A stretch of DNA of 64,000 nucleotides. Source: Methanospirillum stamsii. Lineage in GTDB: Archaea; Halobacteriota; Methanomicrobia; Methanomicrobiales; Methanospirillaceae. This document shows positions 50,001 through 58,409 of the stretch, piece by piece (the first letter of the stretch is position 1; each line of letters starts with the position of its first letter). The notes beneath the pieces were generated by a model. It saw only the letters and a list, made by a program, of their open reading frames with translations. It made no database searches and was not told the DNA's origin. Both the position numbers and the translations under genes were made by a program. Location of the stretch: assembly GCF_046244385.1 (NCBI RefSeq), contig NZ_CP176366.1:3596001-3660000 (forward strand), written 5' to 3'.

Positions 50001-50580
50001 TTGCGGAATCCGGAATTGGATCAAGTGTCTCATAGATTTCCCTGACATCACCGGCAGTTACCGTGGTACTGCCTTCACATGGATTATAACCATCCTTGGT
50101 AATAGTATAGTTATAAGTTCCAATTGGGAGTGATTCCAAAGAGACCGGAGTTTCTCCATAAATCACACTGGTGACATTCGGAATAACCCGCTGAAGAACA
50201 AGTTTTGCACCGGGAGGATTGGAATCCAGATGAATTGCTCCATATTGTGGGTTCATCTCTGTCATAGTGACATTATAAACCTTGTATGATTCAGGAGTAA
50301 CAGCAAAAGATTCGTTCCACCATGTGATATACCCGTATTTTTTCAGGTATATGCTGTAGGTACCCGGATCAACAAAAAATTCACGCGGAGTTACTCCGGC
50401 AGTATCTTCTACTGTCAGATTATCCGGATCAACCGATTTATTTGTAAGATAGATGTCAGCTCCACCTGGAGTGGAGTCAACATAAATAACTCCTTTCGAT
50501 GGAGCGGCCATAGATCCGGTCACCAAAAGCAGTAATATACATGCTACTGCTATGAACGGAATTAGCTGAAGCTTTCCCAT
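47014..50580 (-). CDS. Large secreted PEGA / InlB-like-repeat / PKD protein
   Basis: 1188 residues. An N-terminal signal peptide, MGKLQLIPFIAVACILLLLVTGSMAAP, precedes the mature part. Two clear PEGA domains follow (about 30-110, GVIYVDSTPGGADIYLTNKSV; 115-195, GAIHLDSNPPGAKLVLQRV) and two divergent ones (about 195-390). About six bacterial-surface repeats (InlB B-repeat-like, e.g. AVAGEGGKIEPNGSVNVTFG and SAGVGGTISPSTPQVV) run to about 930. Three PKD domains close the protein (WLWDFGDGEITTT, YGWVFGDGPDGA, WLWDFGDTVKSY). No C-terminal anchor or lipobox is visible. Role at the cell surface is inferred; partner unknown. Confidence 0.85.
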   Translation of the reverse strand: MGKLQLIPFIAVACILLLLVTGSMAAPSKGVIYVDSTPGGADIYLTNKSVDPDNLTVEDTAGVTPREFFVDPGTYSIYLKKYGYITWWNESFAVTPESYKVYNVTMTEMNPQYGAIHLDSNPPGAKLVLQRVIPNVTSVIYGETPVSLESLPIGTYNYTITKDGYNPCEGSTTVTAGDVREIYETLDPIPDSAMVTFKSDPNQARVLVYGGNFSAMQSGLKNEIAAYLESTNDSVDEASAHIQSMVGAETVPPWKFVMGFVGTTPFEMELHEGDYGYWYFLDGYDDTGGEFNVTPGNDKTILEALDPIQEYVQVYFETNIDDEGGASVSVDGEVFENTTPCWIPLPSQNIVDVTFDQLPLYAKKTVRVDTTLFEGRPSKWGDIIQLELMTYYITTISDQHSTISPAGPVAVKAGNTTPFTLSGEQPAWVIDNFTVTREGQAPMPYDIYKNMSSVVYQHSTALENATLSLTSTKRKLFVNATAGKGGSVNYPGLTMYDFGSDSYGYNFSADPDYSVKQLYDNQVPVGWAPTYTIYNIQENHTLNCLFSPNYVWITPLAGPGGRMLDGTEDAVPYKIPYNGTTHQHEAVADPGYHFVKFDESREEVSVLQSESDHYYWGPISGLTTNTSVTAIFAPLNFTINSRVDDATKGMIQPAYDNYTSCYGENLSFKVTGFTGYQFSDLTDNGISKGAVNPYNITVTEDHDIIAHFQSDVLTITAVAGEGGKIEPNGSVNVTFGDSQCFNITANANYYISSVIVDEEDLGNQTSPYEYCFNNVTSNHAISAEFTQYAYTITPSAGVGGTISPSTPQVVPMGDDVTFTITSNGCYNIQDVQVDGVSQGAITSYTFEDVDADHTINADFQIKKYEILVNQSEGGTIEPAGTDGIVEVNCGSTQCFNITPDAGNAIYDVIVDNSSVGVYDQYCFTNITGDHTIEAVFVIPPEPDFGADRIRVPPKYPVTFKDFTRNNPTDWLWDFGDGEITTTREPVHLYSEVGNYTVTLTAYNAAALDGVNKTKVNYIEVTKNPIAEFTVDKNGGILGADVQIKFIDKSLNTDGVSYGWVFGDGPDGAISKNATHNYTAPGVYQVTHQVEKPFIAKDYAYETITILQKPEADFIAHPVSGKSPLTVKFEDLSTGFPTSWLWDFGDTVKSYDQNPEHIYGASGNFTVSLSVFSDEGSSVKIKEGLVTVL

Positions 50581-50690
50581 AATTTTTCGTCCCCTTCCCT
50601 TCCATACGAGAATGCCCTGTTTTTCCGATATGCATTCCCCTTACTGGTGCAACTCGCGACAGGAATTAATCAGGGTTATATTGTTCATCA

Positions 50691-50724
50691 TATATATAGG
50701 TATGGAAATACGTTCTATATACAC
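50691..50724 (-). promoter_or_regulatory. Tandem TATA boxes before the PEGA/PKD gene
   Basis: On the minus strand GTGTATATAGA (50714-50724) and CCTATATATA (50691-50700) lie 110-145 bp before the ATG at 50580. The 269-bp gap 50581-50849 between the two large genes shows no other feature except A/T-rich sequence near 50790-50840. Confidence 0.45.
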
Positions 50725-50849
50725 CCGGTTTTTTATTCGCATCGGGATTTAAAATCAGTTTTACGATCAGGTAGAGATTATTCGAACGAAGAAAAAATTT
50801 AGAAAATTTTTACATTAATTTTCTAAAAAATAGAATTTTTTTGTTTTTC

Positions 50850-53800
50850 TTACAGGACCACTACGTATGCAACCCTTCTCTTCTCATTCGTTCCGGCATC
50901 ATTGCGCACGGTAAGTATGACTGTATATTGTCCGGGTTTCTGATATGTGTGATTTGGTTCTTTCTCGAATGAATTGGTCCCATCTCCAAATTCCCATAAC
51001 CATTCGACAACATTTGCCTGTGCCGGTGTCGTGTCTTCAAACTGGACATACAGCGGATGATTACCACTATACTTTTGTTCAGGGATATTAAAGTCGACAC
51101 CCTGCGGGACGGTCTTATTGATTATAGTTAACTGCTTCGTAATAGAATCTTCAACAGGCTCCCAGTTTGTCGCTTTCATGGTGATATTATATAGACCTTC
51201 TTTTTCGAATTTATGAACAACAAAATTATCGTACGTCTGCTCGATAATTGTGTTGTCACCAAAGTCCCATGCCCATTTTTCAGGATTCCCTACTGAATTA
51301 TCCATGAAAGTAACATTTGTGTTAACCGTTGCCCATCCACCTGGTGGCACTATGATAAAGTCCGGATCAAGACCACGAATAGAAGCTGGGTGTGTTTTAC
51401 TCACAGCAGGCCCATAATCACCAGTTACTGTTGCAGTCACATTAAATATCCCGGACTTCTGGAACTGGTGTGTTGGCTTTATTCCAGTTACCTCTGGAGA
51501 ACCATCACCAAAGTTCCAGACAGGAGTACTGACATTTGTTCCCCCAATTTCAGTTACGGTAAAAGAAACCGGTTCCATTTTATCTGCTCTTGGCGGATTT
51601 ACTACAAAGTCGATGTAGGGATATTCCTGTGGAGTAATGTTTAAGAGAAAACCAGTGGTGTTAGTTAAGTTATAATAGTCATTTGCCACAGTAAGATTAA
51701 CCTGATATTCCTTAAATTCCGGGAAAATGTGCACTACTGTCGGGTCGGTTTCGATTTGACTTTCATCTCCGAAATCCCAGAAATACTCAGTTACATTTCC
51801 GACAGATAAACTCTCGAACAGAACACCAGTAGTCTTATTCATGTAAACATATGTCTGATTGGGTTTGAAATTGGCATAAATCGGATCAACTACTTCAATA
51901 GTGCTCTGGTATGATCCTGTTGCCTGGGTTGTAGTATTTCTGACGGTAAGATTTACGATAAAGTTTCCTGCATCAGAATAAGTATAATTCGGATTTTGTT
52001 CATCACTACCATGAAGATTGTCACCAAAGTCCCAGGTCCAGTTATTAACTAATGCCGGCTCCGTTTTATCGGTGAACTGAACCTTGAGTGGCCATCCTCC
52101 CCTGACAGGTTCAGCTTCGAACTTTGTGTCAAACCCTTCTGAAAGAATAATCGATTTGGTAGTACCTCTCCATGACATTATTGGTACAATCGTTGTATTT
52201 TTCACCCATAATGTAACATCATACGAGCCGGGTGCAGCGTACTGATGAACAGGGTCTTTCTTATCCGAATGATATGAACTATCTCCAAAATCCCACTCCC
52301 ATTGATTTGGAGAATCTGTTGAGGTATCAGTAAACTGGACATTTAATGGGAATTTTCCATAACTTGGTTGATAGGTAAAATTCGGAACAGGTCGTTCAAT
52401 AATTGAAATTACCCTTTCTGTACTGTTGTATTGATTACAGGTATTACCAACAGTCAAATTCACAGTATAATTACCCGGACGAGTATAGATTGAACTTACT
52501 GTTTGATCCTCTTTTCCAGTTGAATCGCCATTTCCAAAATCCCAATGAATGGATGCTGCATCAAACACATCGGTTGCGTTATAGGTGAAATTAACTTTTA
52601 TCGGTTGGTTCGTTTCAGTCTGGAATCCCTTCTCAGGATCTGCAGTGAAATTTGCATACAAACCTGATACTAAAACTTGTTGCATTTCACTCTGATTAAT
52701 ATCGTGAGTCTCATTATAGGTTGTCAGGATTACATCATAGATACCCGGCAAGTTGAAACGATGATCAGGATTCTGTCTTGTATCATTTACAGTCTTGTCA
52801 CCAAAACTCCAATTCCAGGCAGTGGGAATGCTGTTTCCGGTTTTTGTATCATTTGCAGAAAAATAATACGTAACTGGAAAAACAGGCCTATTACAAGAAT
52901 CCGTTTTATTTGTATAGGTAAACCCTGCATCCAGAGGTAAATATGCATTTACATACCGTTTTTGAGTTGTGTTGTTAAAATCCCACGGACTACTGACATT
53001 TAATGTAACATCAAATATTCCCGGAGTTGTATAGGTGTATGTTGGATGTGTATTCAAATTATAAGGTGAATTATCACCAAATGACCAGTTGCGTCCATTA
53101 ATATCACTGCCAGTGGAATTGTCAAAAAATTGGAGAGCTAAAGGTACCGGCCCCTTTACCTGACCGGTAAACGGAACTACAGTTGTACCATATTTTGCAG
53201 TAAAATTTGCAACGATTGCTTCTTTTCCAATTATTTGATAAATACTTGATGTTGAATTATTTACCCATCCATTTTTATATTGATATTGAACTAAAGGCGA
53301 GTCATATGTTGTATTCCAAACAGTATGTTTTATAGTATATGTCGTTGCTGTCGGGAATCGTAAAGTCCCATTCCGATTCACTCCGTCTGTTTTCAGGGCG
53401 CCTGATTCCCAGTACCATTTATTTGGACCTCCAGTAAAATTATCACTATAGAACGTAACATCTAGAGGAAGAACTCCCGTTGTGGGTGTAATATTTGTAA
53501 AGTTTGCTGAAACCGGCTTGTATGCAGTAATATAACCTAATGGGCGTGGGTTAGAATTCCAACTTTCTCCAGGTGTTCCAGTGCTATTATATGCAATACA
53601 AGTAACCCCGTAAAGACCTGGATGAGAAATAATTTGAGTCCAATTATCACTTGTGTAAGGAATTTTTGTAGATGTTGCATAAATTCCATTTTTATCAAGT
53701 AATGTCCAATTTATTTCATCAGGATATCCCGGTGAACCATCATGAATATCTGCAGTAAAATTCACGCTCACTGGACTTGATACATCAAAAAATGTCTTAT

Positions 53801-53930
53801 TTGCTGAAATATCAAAGGTAACAGTACTTTCGACGCTTATCTCTCCATCCCCAAATGCCGGACTGATGAGATTTATCACCATTAATGCCACAAACAGGGC
53901 AAATACATAATATAACGGTCGTTCATGCAT
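50850..53930 (-). CDS. Large secreted multi-PKD-repeat protein
   Basis: 1026 residues, nearly all PKD domains. Signal peptide MHERPLYYVFALFVALMVINLISPAFGDG. Nine clear PKD cores carry the W-x-F-G-D motif (for example WSFGDNSPYN, WDFGDSSYHS, WDFGDNLHGS, WDFGDESQIE, WNFGDGSPEV, WEFGDGTNSF). Two degenerate ones precede them (WYWESGALK, NWTLLDKNG), about eleven in total, each 80-90 residues. Rich in N-x-S/T sites that archaea could glycosylate. No membrane anchor at the end. Adjacent to the PEGA/PKD gene on the same strand, 269 bp apart with its own TATA box. Adhesion or envelope function is inferred. Confidence 0.85.
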   Translation of the reverse strand: MHERPLYYVFALFVALMVINLISPAFGDGEISVESTVTFDISANKTFFDVSSPVSVNFTADIHDGSPGYPDEINWTLLDKNGIYATSTKIPYTSDNWTQIISHPGLYGVTCIAYNSTGTPGESWNSNPRPLGYITAYKPVSANFTNITPTTGVLPLDVTFYSDNFTGGPNKWYWESGALKTDGVNRNGTLRFPTATTYTIKHTVWNTTYDSPLVQYQYKNGWVNNSTSSIYQIIGKEAIVANFTAKYGTTVVPFTGQVKGPVPLALQFFDNSTGSDINGRNWSFGDNSPYNLNTHPTYTYTTPGIFDVTLNVSSPWDFNNTTQKRYVNAYLPLDAGFTYTNKTDSCNRPVFPVTYYFSANDTKTGNSIPTAWNWSFGDKTVNDTRQNPDHRFNLPGIYDVILTTYNETHDINQSEMQQVLVSGLYANFTADPEKGFQTETNQPIKVNFTYNATDVFDAASIHWDFGNGDSTGKEDQTVSSIYTRPGNYTVNLTVGNTCNQYNSTERVISIIERPVPNFTYQPSYGKFPLNVQFTDTSTDSPNQWEWDFGDSSYHSDKKDPVHQYAAPGSYDVTLWVKNTTIVPIMSWRGTTKSIILSEGFDTKFEAEPVRGGWPLKVQFTDKTEPALVNNWTWDFGDNLHGSDEQNPNYTYSDAGNFIVNLTVRNTTTQATGSYQSTIEVVDPIYANFKPNQTYVYMNKTTGVLFESLSVGNVTEYFWDFGDESQIETDPTVVHIFPEFKEYQVNLTVANDYYNLTNTTGFLLNITPQEYPYIDFVVNPPRADKMEPVSFTVTEIGGTNVSTPVWNFGDGSPEVTGIKPTHQFQKSGIFNVTATVTGDYGPAVSKTHPASIRGLDPDFIIVPPGGWATVNTNVTFMDNSVGNPEKWAWDFGDNTIIEQTYDNFVVHKFEKEGLYNITMKATNWEPVEDSITKQLTIINKTVPQGVDFNIPEQKYSGNHPLYVQFEDTTPAQANVVEWLWEFGDGTNSFEKEPNHTYQKPGQYTVILTVRNDAGTNEKRRVAYVVVL

Positions 53931-54031
53931 GACTTAAACACTCCCCACGTGGTAAAGTCGTTCTCATGTATGGTTCCGGATCAACACCTGACGTCATTTC
54001 AGACCCAAAAACCACATACCAGAACTGACTC

Positions 54032-54044
54032 TCGATATATAGAA
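54032..54044 (-). promoter_or_regulatory. TATA box of the multi-PKD gene
   Basis: CTATATATCGAGAG on the minus strand, about 105 bp upstream of the ATG at 53930; leader of about 80 nt. The 261-bp gap to the cyclophilin gene holds this promoter and probably the cyclophilin one. Confidence 0.45.
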
Positions 54045-54191
54045 GATCATATTCTTCACATATTATAAATATATTCATATTTTTACTCTCAAGGCGTAAA
54101 ATTCAAAGTAGGTTTCCACCTGTTCCGGACCCCCTCAAAAATTTAAAAAACAGGAAAGAAATTTTCAGTACCAACATCCCATTACTATTGT

Positions 54192-54653
54192 ATGGCAGAA
54201 CCTGTAAAGGTAAAAATGACCACATCCATGGGGGACATTCTCATCGAACTCTATGAGGATAAGCCAATAACTGCAGGCAATTTTAAAAAACTCGTCGAAA
54301 AAGGATTTTATGATGGGATCATTTTCCACCGGGTGATTGATGGTTTCATGGTCCAGGCAGGATGTCCGGAAGGAAGAGGAACCGGAGGCCCGGGTTATAA
54401 CATAAAGGATGAGTTTGGTAAGATCAACAAAAATGATCGCGGAACATTATCCATGGCTAACGCAGGACCAAACACCGGCGGCAGTCAGTTCTTTATTAAT
54501 GTCGTAAACAACAATTTCCTTGACCCAAAACACCCGGTCTTTGGAAAAGTGATTCAGGGCATGGACATCGTGGATGCAATCTCAAAAGTAAAAAGAGACA
54601 GGTATGACAAACCAAAAGAAGATGTTGTCATCCTGAAAGCATCGGTTGTATAA
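54192..54653 (+). CDS. Peptidyl-prolyl cis-trans isomerase, cyclophilin type
   Basis: 153-residue cyclophilin, small cytoplasmic type without signal peptide. Core motifs: KPITAGNFKKLVEKGFYDGIIFHRVIDGFMVQAGCPEGRGTGGPGYNI with the catalytic Arg in FHRV, MANAGPNTGGSQFFIN, and HPVFGKVIQGMDIVDAIS. It speeds proline isomerisation in protein folding. Its stop is 1 bp from that of the convergent FKBP gene, so two unrelated prolyl isomerases sit tail to tail. Confidence 0.96.
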   Translation: MAEPVKVKMTTSMGDILIELYEDKPITAGNFKKLVEKGFYDGIIFHRVIDGFMVQAGCPEGRGTGGPGYNIKDEFGKINKNDRGTLSMANAGPNTGGSQFFINVVNNNFLDPKHPVFGKVIQGMDIVDAISKVKRDRYDKPKEDVVILKASVV

Positions 54654-54654
54654 A

Positions 54655-55338
54655 TTATTCTTCAGTCTCTTTTTTCGGCTTGATATAATTCTCAATATAC
54701 CGGATTTCTTCTATACCTTTGACATCCTCAAAGATGGTATTTGTCACATACGGCTTCATATTGAGCCAGGACCTGCTTGCATAGTAAATACCTGGTGGTA
54801 ATTTAACAAGTGCAGTGGTATCCTCAAGAGTGACATCCATATCATACCCGGTGAAGAGCTTGATAATGCCGGAAACCTGCTCGGTTACCTGATCGACGAT
54901 GCTTTCAATCCGGTAGGTATACGTCACAGTCTGTCCTGCAAGCGGGTGATTAAAGTCTACAATAACCCGGTTACCAATAACATTCACAACAGTTCCTGTC
55001 CCGGCATCCGGAATATTAACCTGCATTCCGCGTTCAGGCTTTTTAGAGAATGATTTCTTCTCGTATGACCGGAGAAGTTCCTGCTCATGCTCACCAAATG
55101 CCTTTTCCGGTGGAACTTCAATTGTCTCTTCAAATCCTATCTCTTTGCCAAGAAGCGCTTCGTCAAGACCAAGGACAATCTGATGTTTTCCAACACAAAC
55201 AACCTTTGGAGTATAACTCTTCTTCTCATCAAAGGTTCCTGCTTCGCGGGCTTTCTCTTCATCGGTAGTATCAAAGAGTATTCCATTTACATATCCGGTA
55301 AAGTTCAGCCGGATAAAATCTCCCTCATTTATTGGCAT
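54655..55338 (-). CDS. FKBP-type peptidyl-prolyl isomerase, long archaeal form
   Basis: 227 residues. The N-terminal FKBP domain with the IF insert: INEGDFIRLNFTGYVNGILFDTTDEEKAREAG, IVLGLDEALLGKEIGFEETIEVPPEKAFGEHEQELLRSY, and VDFNHPLAGQTVTYTYRIESI. This matches the SlyD-like archaeal class with chaperone flap. The C-terminal 80 residues (SGIIKLFTGYDMDVTLED ... IEEIRYIENYIKPKKE) form the extra archaeal domain. Cytoplasmic. See cyclophilin entry for the arrangement. Confidence 0.94.
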   Translation of the reverse strand: MPINEGDFIRLNFTGYVNGILFDTTDEEKAREAGTFDEKKSYTPKVVCVGKHQIVLGLDEALLGKEIGFEETIEVPPEKAFGEHEQELLRSYEKKSFSKKPERGMQVNIPDAGTGTVVNVIGNRVIVDFNHPLAGQTVTYTYRIESIVDQVTEQVSGIIKLFTGYDMDVTLEDTTALVKLPPGIYYASRSWLNMKPYVTNTIFEDVKGIEEIRYIENYIKPKKETEE

Positions 55339-55388
55339 TCCTGATTCCTTAATTAAGTGGCAAACAAGATAGATAAAGGATAGTGTAT

Positions 55389-55916
55389 ATGCTTGAGATT
55401 GAGATAAAAGTCAGAGTTTCCAATATTGAAGAGATTAAAGCAAATATAATGAAAATTGGAGGCAGACATTCAGAAACCGTAACAGAAGAAGACATGTATT
55501 ATAATGCCCCTCATCGTGATTTTGGAATAACCGATGAAGCTCTCCGGGTCAGAAGTGCCGGAGGAAAAACGATTCTCACGTACAAAGGACCGAAAAATAC
55601 CCTGAAAGGATCTAAAATCAGAGAAGAACATAACCTTCACCTTGACGATGCAAAGACCTTTGACACCATCCTTAAAAACCTTGGATTCAGAGAGGTTGCA
55701 AGAGTCAGAAAACTCCGTGAATACTACACATACCAGGACTTCTCAATAGCCCTTGATAACGTAGAGGAACTCGGAGAATTTGTAGAGATTGAACTCATCA
55801 CTGAAAACAATGCAGAACTTGCAGCCACACGAGTAGATACTCTTGCGGAAAAATTGGGAGTAAACGGAGAGCGCTTAAGCATCTCCTACTTAGAACTCCT
55901 CCTTTCTACACATTAA
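55389..55916 (+). CDS. CYTH-domain protein (class IV adenylate cyclase / CyaB type)
   Basis: 175 residues from the ATG at 55389 (MLEIEIKVRV), preferred over a GTG at 55383 because AAGGAT lies 7 nt upstream of the ATG. The E-x-E-x-K signature EIEIK starts the protein. Other CYTH positions are EDMYYNAPHRDFGITDEALRVRSAG, KTILTYKGPK and DNVEELGEFVEIE. CYTH enzymes bind triphosphates; archaeal CyaB homologues may be cyclases or thiamine/tri-polyphosphatases, and the substrate is not decided. It ends 11 bp into the convergent phosphoesterase gene. Confidence 0.88.
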   Translation: MLEIEIKVRVSNIEEIKANIMKIGGRHSETVTEEDMYYNAPHRDFGITDEALRVRSAGGKTILTYKGPKNTLKGSKIREEHNLHLDDAKTFDTILKNLGFREVARVRKLREYYTYQDFSIALDNVEELGEFVEIELITENNAELAATRVDTLAEKLGVNGERLSISYLELLLSTH

Positions 55917-56547
55917 GTAACTTTACTTCAATGTCTTTGGCATCTTCACCAAAGTGAATCATAGCACAGTTACCCATGGCAGCCGGGCCAGGGTTGACCA
56001 CTTTTATACCATTTTCTTCAACAATTCCACGTTGTTCATGAACATGGGCACAACAGACAAGGTCAAACTGATCTATGTATTTCAGAATGCTTGCACTTCC
56101 CACATGATTGCCACCAATCTCGTCCAGGTATCCCTGAGGAGGCGCATGGGAAATGAGAACATTATGAATACTCTTCTGCATCCGTCCCATTGAAATTTTC
56201 ATCAGATCATCGATCTGTTTATCAGTCATTTCAAATGGAGTTTCAAACGGTGTGGGGTTGGATCCACCGATCCCAACCAGAGATATCCGGCCCAGGTTCA
56301 TGCAAGAACCATGAAGGTTAACACTGCTGCTCTGTTCAAGAGCATCAATGACCTCCTTTGGATCACAATTTCCGGGAACCGAGAAACTCGGGATATCGAT
56401 CCGGGAAAAACAGGTCTCAACATCCTTTGCAGTTCCCATATTGGTGATATCCCCTGCGATGAAGACGACATCGGGCGCTAATTCCATGAAGGATTCAAGC
56501 ATCCCGTATTCTCCGTGCAGATCTGCAAGCAGGAGCGCTTTCAACAT
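55906..56547 (-). CDS. Metallophosphoesterase (YfcE/MJ0936-like)
   Basis: 213 residues with all calcineurin-type metal motifs: LLADLHGEYGML, FIAGDITNMG, SVPGNCDPKEV, VLISHAPPQGYLDE, LVCCAHVHEQRG. These place it with small phosphodiesterases/phosphatases; the substrate is unknown. It starts 6 bp after the end of the radical SAM gene on the same strand, so the two may be co-transcribed. Confidence 0.9.
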   Translation of the reverse strand: MLKALLLADLHGEYGMLESFMELAPDVVFIAGDITNMGTAKDVETCFSRIDIPSFSVPGNCDPKEVIDALEQSSSVNLHGSCMNLGRISLVGIGGSNPTPFETPFEMTDKQIDDLMKISMGRMQKSIHNVLISHAPPQGYLDEIGGNHVGSASILKYIDQFDLVCCAHVHEQRGIVEENGIKVVNPGPAAMGNCAMIHFGEDAKDIEVKLLNV

Positions 56548-56553
56548 ACGTTA

Positions 56554-57672
56554 TTACTTGGAAATTTTGCTAAAAAATCTTATCTCAGGGTTGTTCCATG
56601 ATCCGGTTAATCGGCCGGATAATGCAAGGGATCCAAGAGCTGATACTACCTCCGGGATCAGATCACGGGACTTACCCCCTTCCAGAGGGGTCCCGGGAAG
56701 AGGAAAAAACCGGTGGGCATGCACATACCCGATCCTGGATACCTCACGACAGAACTGAACCGTCTCCATCATCTCTTCATCGGTTTCGTCAGGAAACCCG
56801 ACGATTATATCAACAACCGGAGTAAGACCCCCGTCAATACAGCAGTCAATTGCATTCCATACCTCACGGCACCCATGACCCCGGTGTATCTTTGTAAGAG
56901 TAGACCCGGCTCCGGACTGAACGCCAATGTGCAGTTTTGAGTTCGCACAATACGACGTGATGAGATAAACTGCTTCTTCATTAACAAATTCGGGTCTGAT
57001 TTCACCAGGAAATGTTCCAAGATATATCCTTTTATCAGGTATTCGGGAAAGTTCCCGGATAAGTTTCTGAATATGCCGAAGGTCCGGATGAATACCGTCA
57101 GTCCCATAGGCCAGTGCATTCGGACTTAAAAACCGGATATCCCGGAATGATTTTGCATGAGATAGAATAGAAGAAATACTCCTGTGTCTCATGCGATGAC
57201 CAAAAATCCTGGGAGTCTGACAGTATGTACATCCAAAGGGACAGCCGCGTGATATCTCGATGTAACCCTTATACTCTCCAAAAGAGCGAAAACCATCCAG
57301 AAATACCGAATGATCTACCGGGATAAAACCATCTTTCGTAGCAACACCCGGTGGAGGAGGTAGCCCGGCCTTTATGCACTCGAGTAAACGCAAAGCAGTA
57401 TACTCTCCTTCGCCAACCACCACATAATCCGCAATAGAAACGAGTTCTTCCCACTTCGCACAGGCATGAGGCCCCCCTACAATCGTAATGGAATCTGCAT
57501 CCCGGATCTCATCTTCGTATACCATACCGGTTATCGAATTCAGACTGTAGAGCGTCACATCCTTTTGCGGTTTATCTGTAAGCCCGAGATGATATCCGGC
57601 CTGTTCTAACGCCGCATGAATACAGGCCATGCTGTTTCGCTGACTGGGAATATCTCGCCAGAAAATCTTCAT
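56554..57672 (-). CDS. B12-binding-domain / radical SAM protein
   Basis: 372 residues. An N-terminal Rossmann-like cobalamin-binding domain (MKIFWRDIPSQRNSMACIHAALEQAGYH ... SITIVGGPHACAKWEELVSIADYVVVGEGE) precedes the radical SAM core with CPFGCTYC (C-X3-C-X2-C). GVQSGAGSTLTKIHRGH and VDIIVGFPDETDEEMMETVQF follow. The B12 domain lacks an evident D-x-H-x-x-G. The family (MJ_1487-like, methanogen-associated) has no assigned reaction; it may be a methyltransferase or thiotransferase-like enzyme. Reads as one gene with the phosphoesterase behind it. Confidence 0.85.
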   Translation of the reverse strand: MKIFWRDIPSQRNSMACIHAALEQAGYHLGLTDKPQKDVTLYSLNSITGMVYEDEIRDADSITIVGGPHACAKWEELVSIADYVVVGEGEYTALRLLECIKAGLPPPPGVATKDGFIPVDHSVFLDGFRSFGEYKGYIEISRGCPFGCTYCQTPRIFGHRMRHRSISSILSHAKSFRDIRFLSPNALAYGTDGIHPDLRHIQKLIRELSRIPDKRIYLGTFPGEIRPEFVNEEAVYLITSYCANSKLHIGVQSGAGSTLTKIHRGHGCREVWNAIDCCIDGGLTPVVDIIVGFPDETDEEMMETVQFCREVSRIGYVHAHRFFPLPGTPLEGGKSRDLIPEVVSALGSLALSGRLTGSWNNPEIRFFSKISK

Positions 57673-57695
57673 GATAAAATAAAAATCAGAAAAGA

Positions 57696-58409
57696 TCAGA
57701 AGACAGTTGCTTCAGTATATACCTTCACTGAATCCTGGTATATCTCAAAAGGCTTGACTTCGCGGGAATGCTGGGACATACGCATCTTTGCCACTTCAAT
57801 TGCCAGGTGAACATCAGAAACATCATTTCCTCTGGCATATTTCAGGATGATAACCGTATCACTCAGATATTCTATGAGATTATATTTGCTGGAGAAGGGA
57901 TTTGTTTTATCAGCTTCACTAATGAGCAAAGAAGTACAGTTTAAATCACGAAGACCCTCCAGGAACCGCATCATCTCCCGTCTTCTCGTTGCATCATCCT
58001 GAAAAAGATCCTCAAAGAGAGAGACCGGATCAATTACAACCCGGTGTGCCCCTGTTTTCTTGATAAGTGTAGGGAGTTCATTTTTTACACTATTAATGGC
58101 CAGATTAAAATCCGAAGGATCAAGATTTACAATAGTAAAACTGGAATCAAGATACTGAGAAATATCCCACCCCTTATTTTCCATGTATCCGGTTATTCGG
58201 GAAGTCCGTTCCTCAAGAGTAATATATAGAGCATTCTGACCAAGGAGCAAACCCTGCCATATAAAATACAGAGCAAAGTTCGTTTTCCCGGTTCCATATG
58301 CACCGATAATTGAAGATACGGTGCCTTCAATAAGACCTCCGGAGAGCATCTCATCAAGACCTTTAATGCCAAAATTAAACCGGGGAACCGTCATAAGCGG
58401 GATTTTCAT
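57696..58409 (-). CDS. KaiC/RecA-superfamily ATPase
   Basis: 237 residues. Single KaiC-type domain: FNFGIKGLDEMLSGGLIEGT, Walker A GAYGTGKT (36-43), LYITLEERTSRI, and Walker B HRVVIDPVSLFED. Ends with the SREVKPFEI motif typical of KaiC-like archaeal proteins. Related to FlaH/ArlH by fold. It overlaps its upstream partner by 4 bp (ATGA), so the two are translated together and probably work together. The nearby divergent secretion genes suggest a pilus or archaellum-like role, but this is inference. Confidence 0.85.
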   Translation of the reverse strand: MKIPLMTVPRFNFGIKGLDEMLSGGLIEGTVSSIIGAYGTGKTNFALYFIWQGLLLGQNALYITLEERTSRITGYMENKGWDISQYLDSSFTIVNLDPSDFNLAINSVKNELPTLIKKTGAHRVVIDPVSLFEDLFQDDATRRREMMRFLEGLRDLNCTSLLISEADKTNPFSSKYNLIEYLSDTVIILKYARGNDVSDVHLAIEVAKMRMSQHSREVKPFEIYQDSVKVYTEATVF

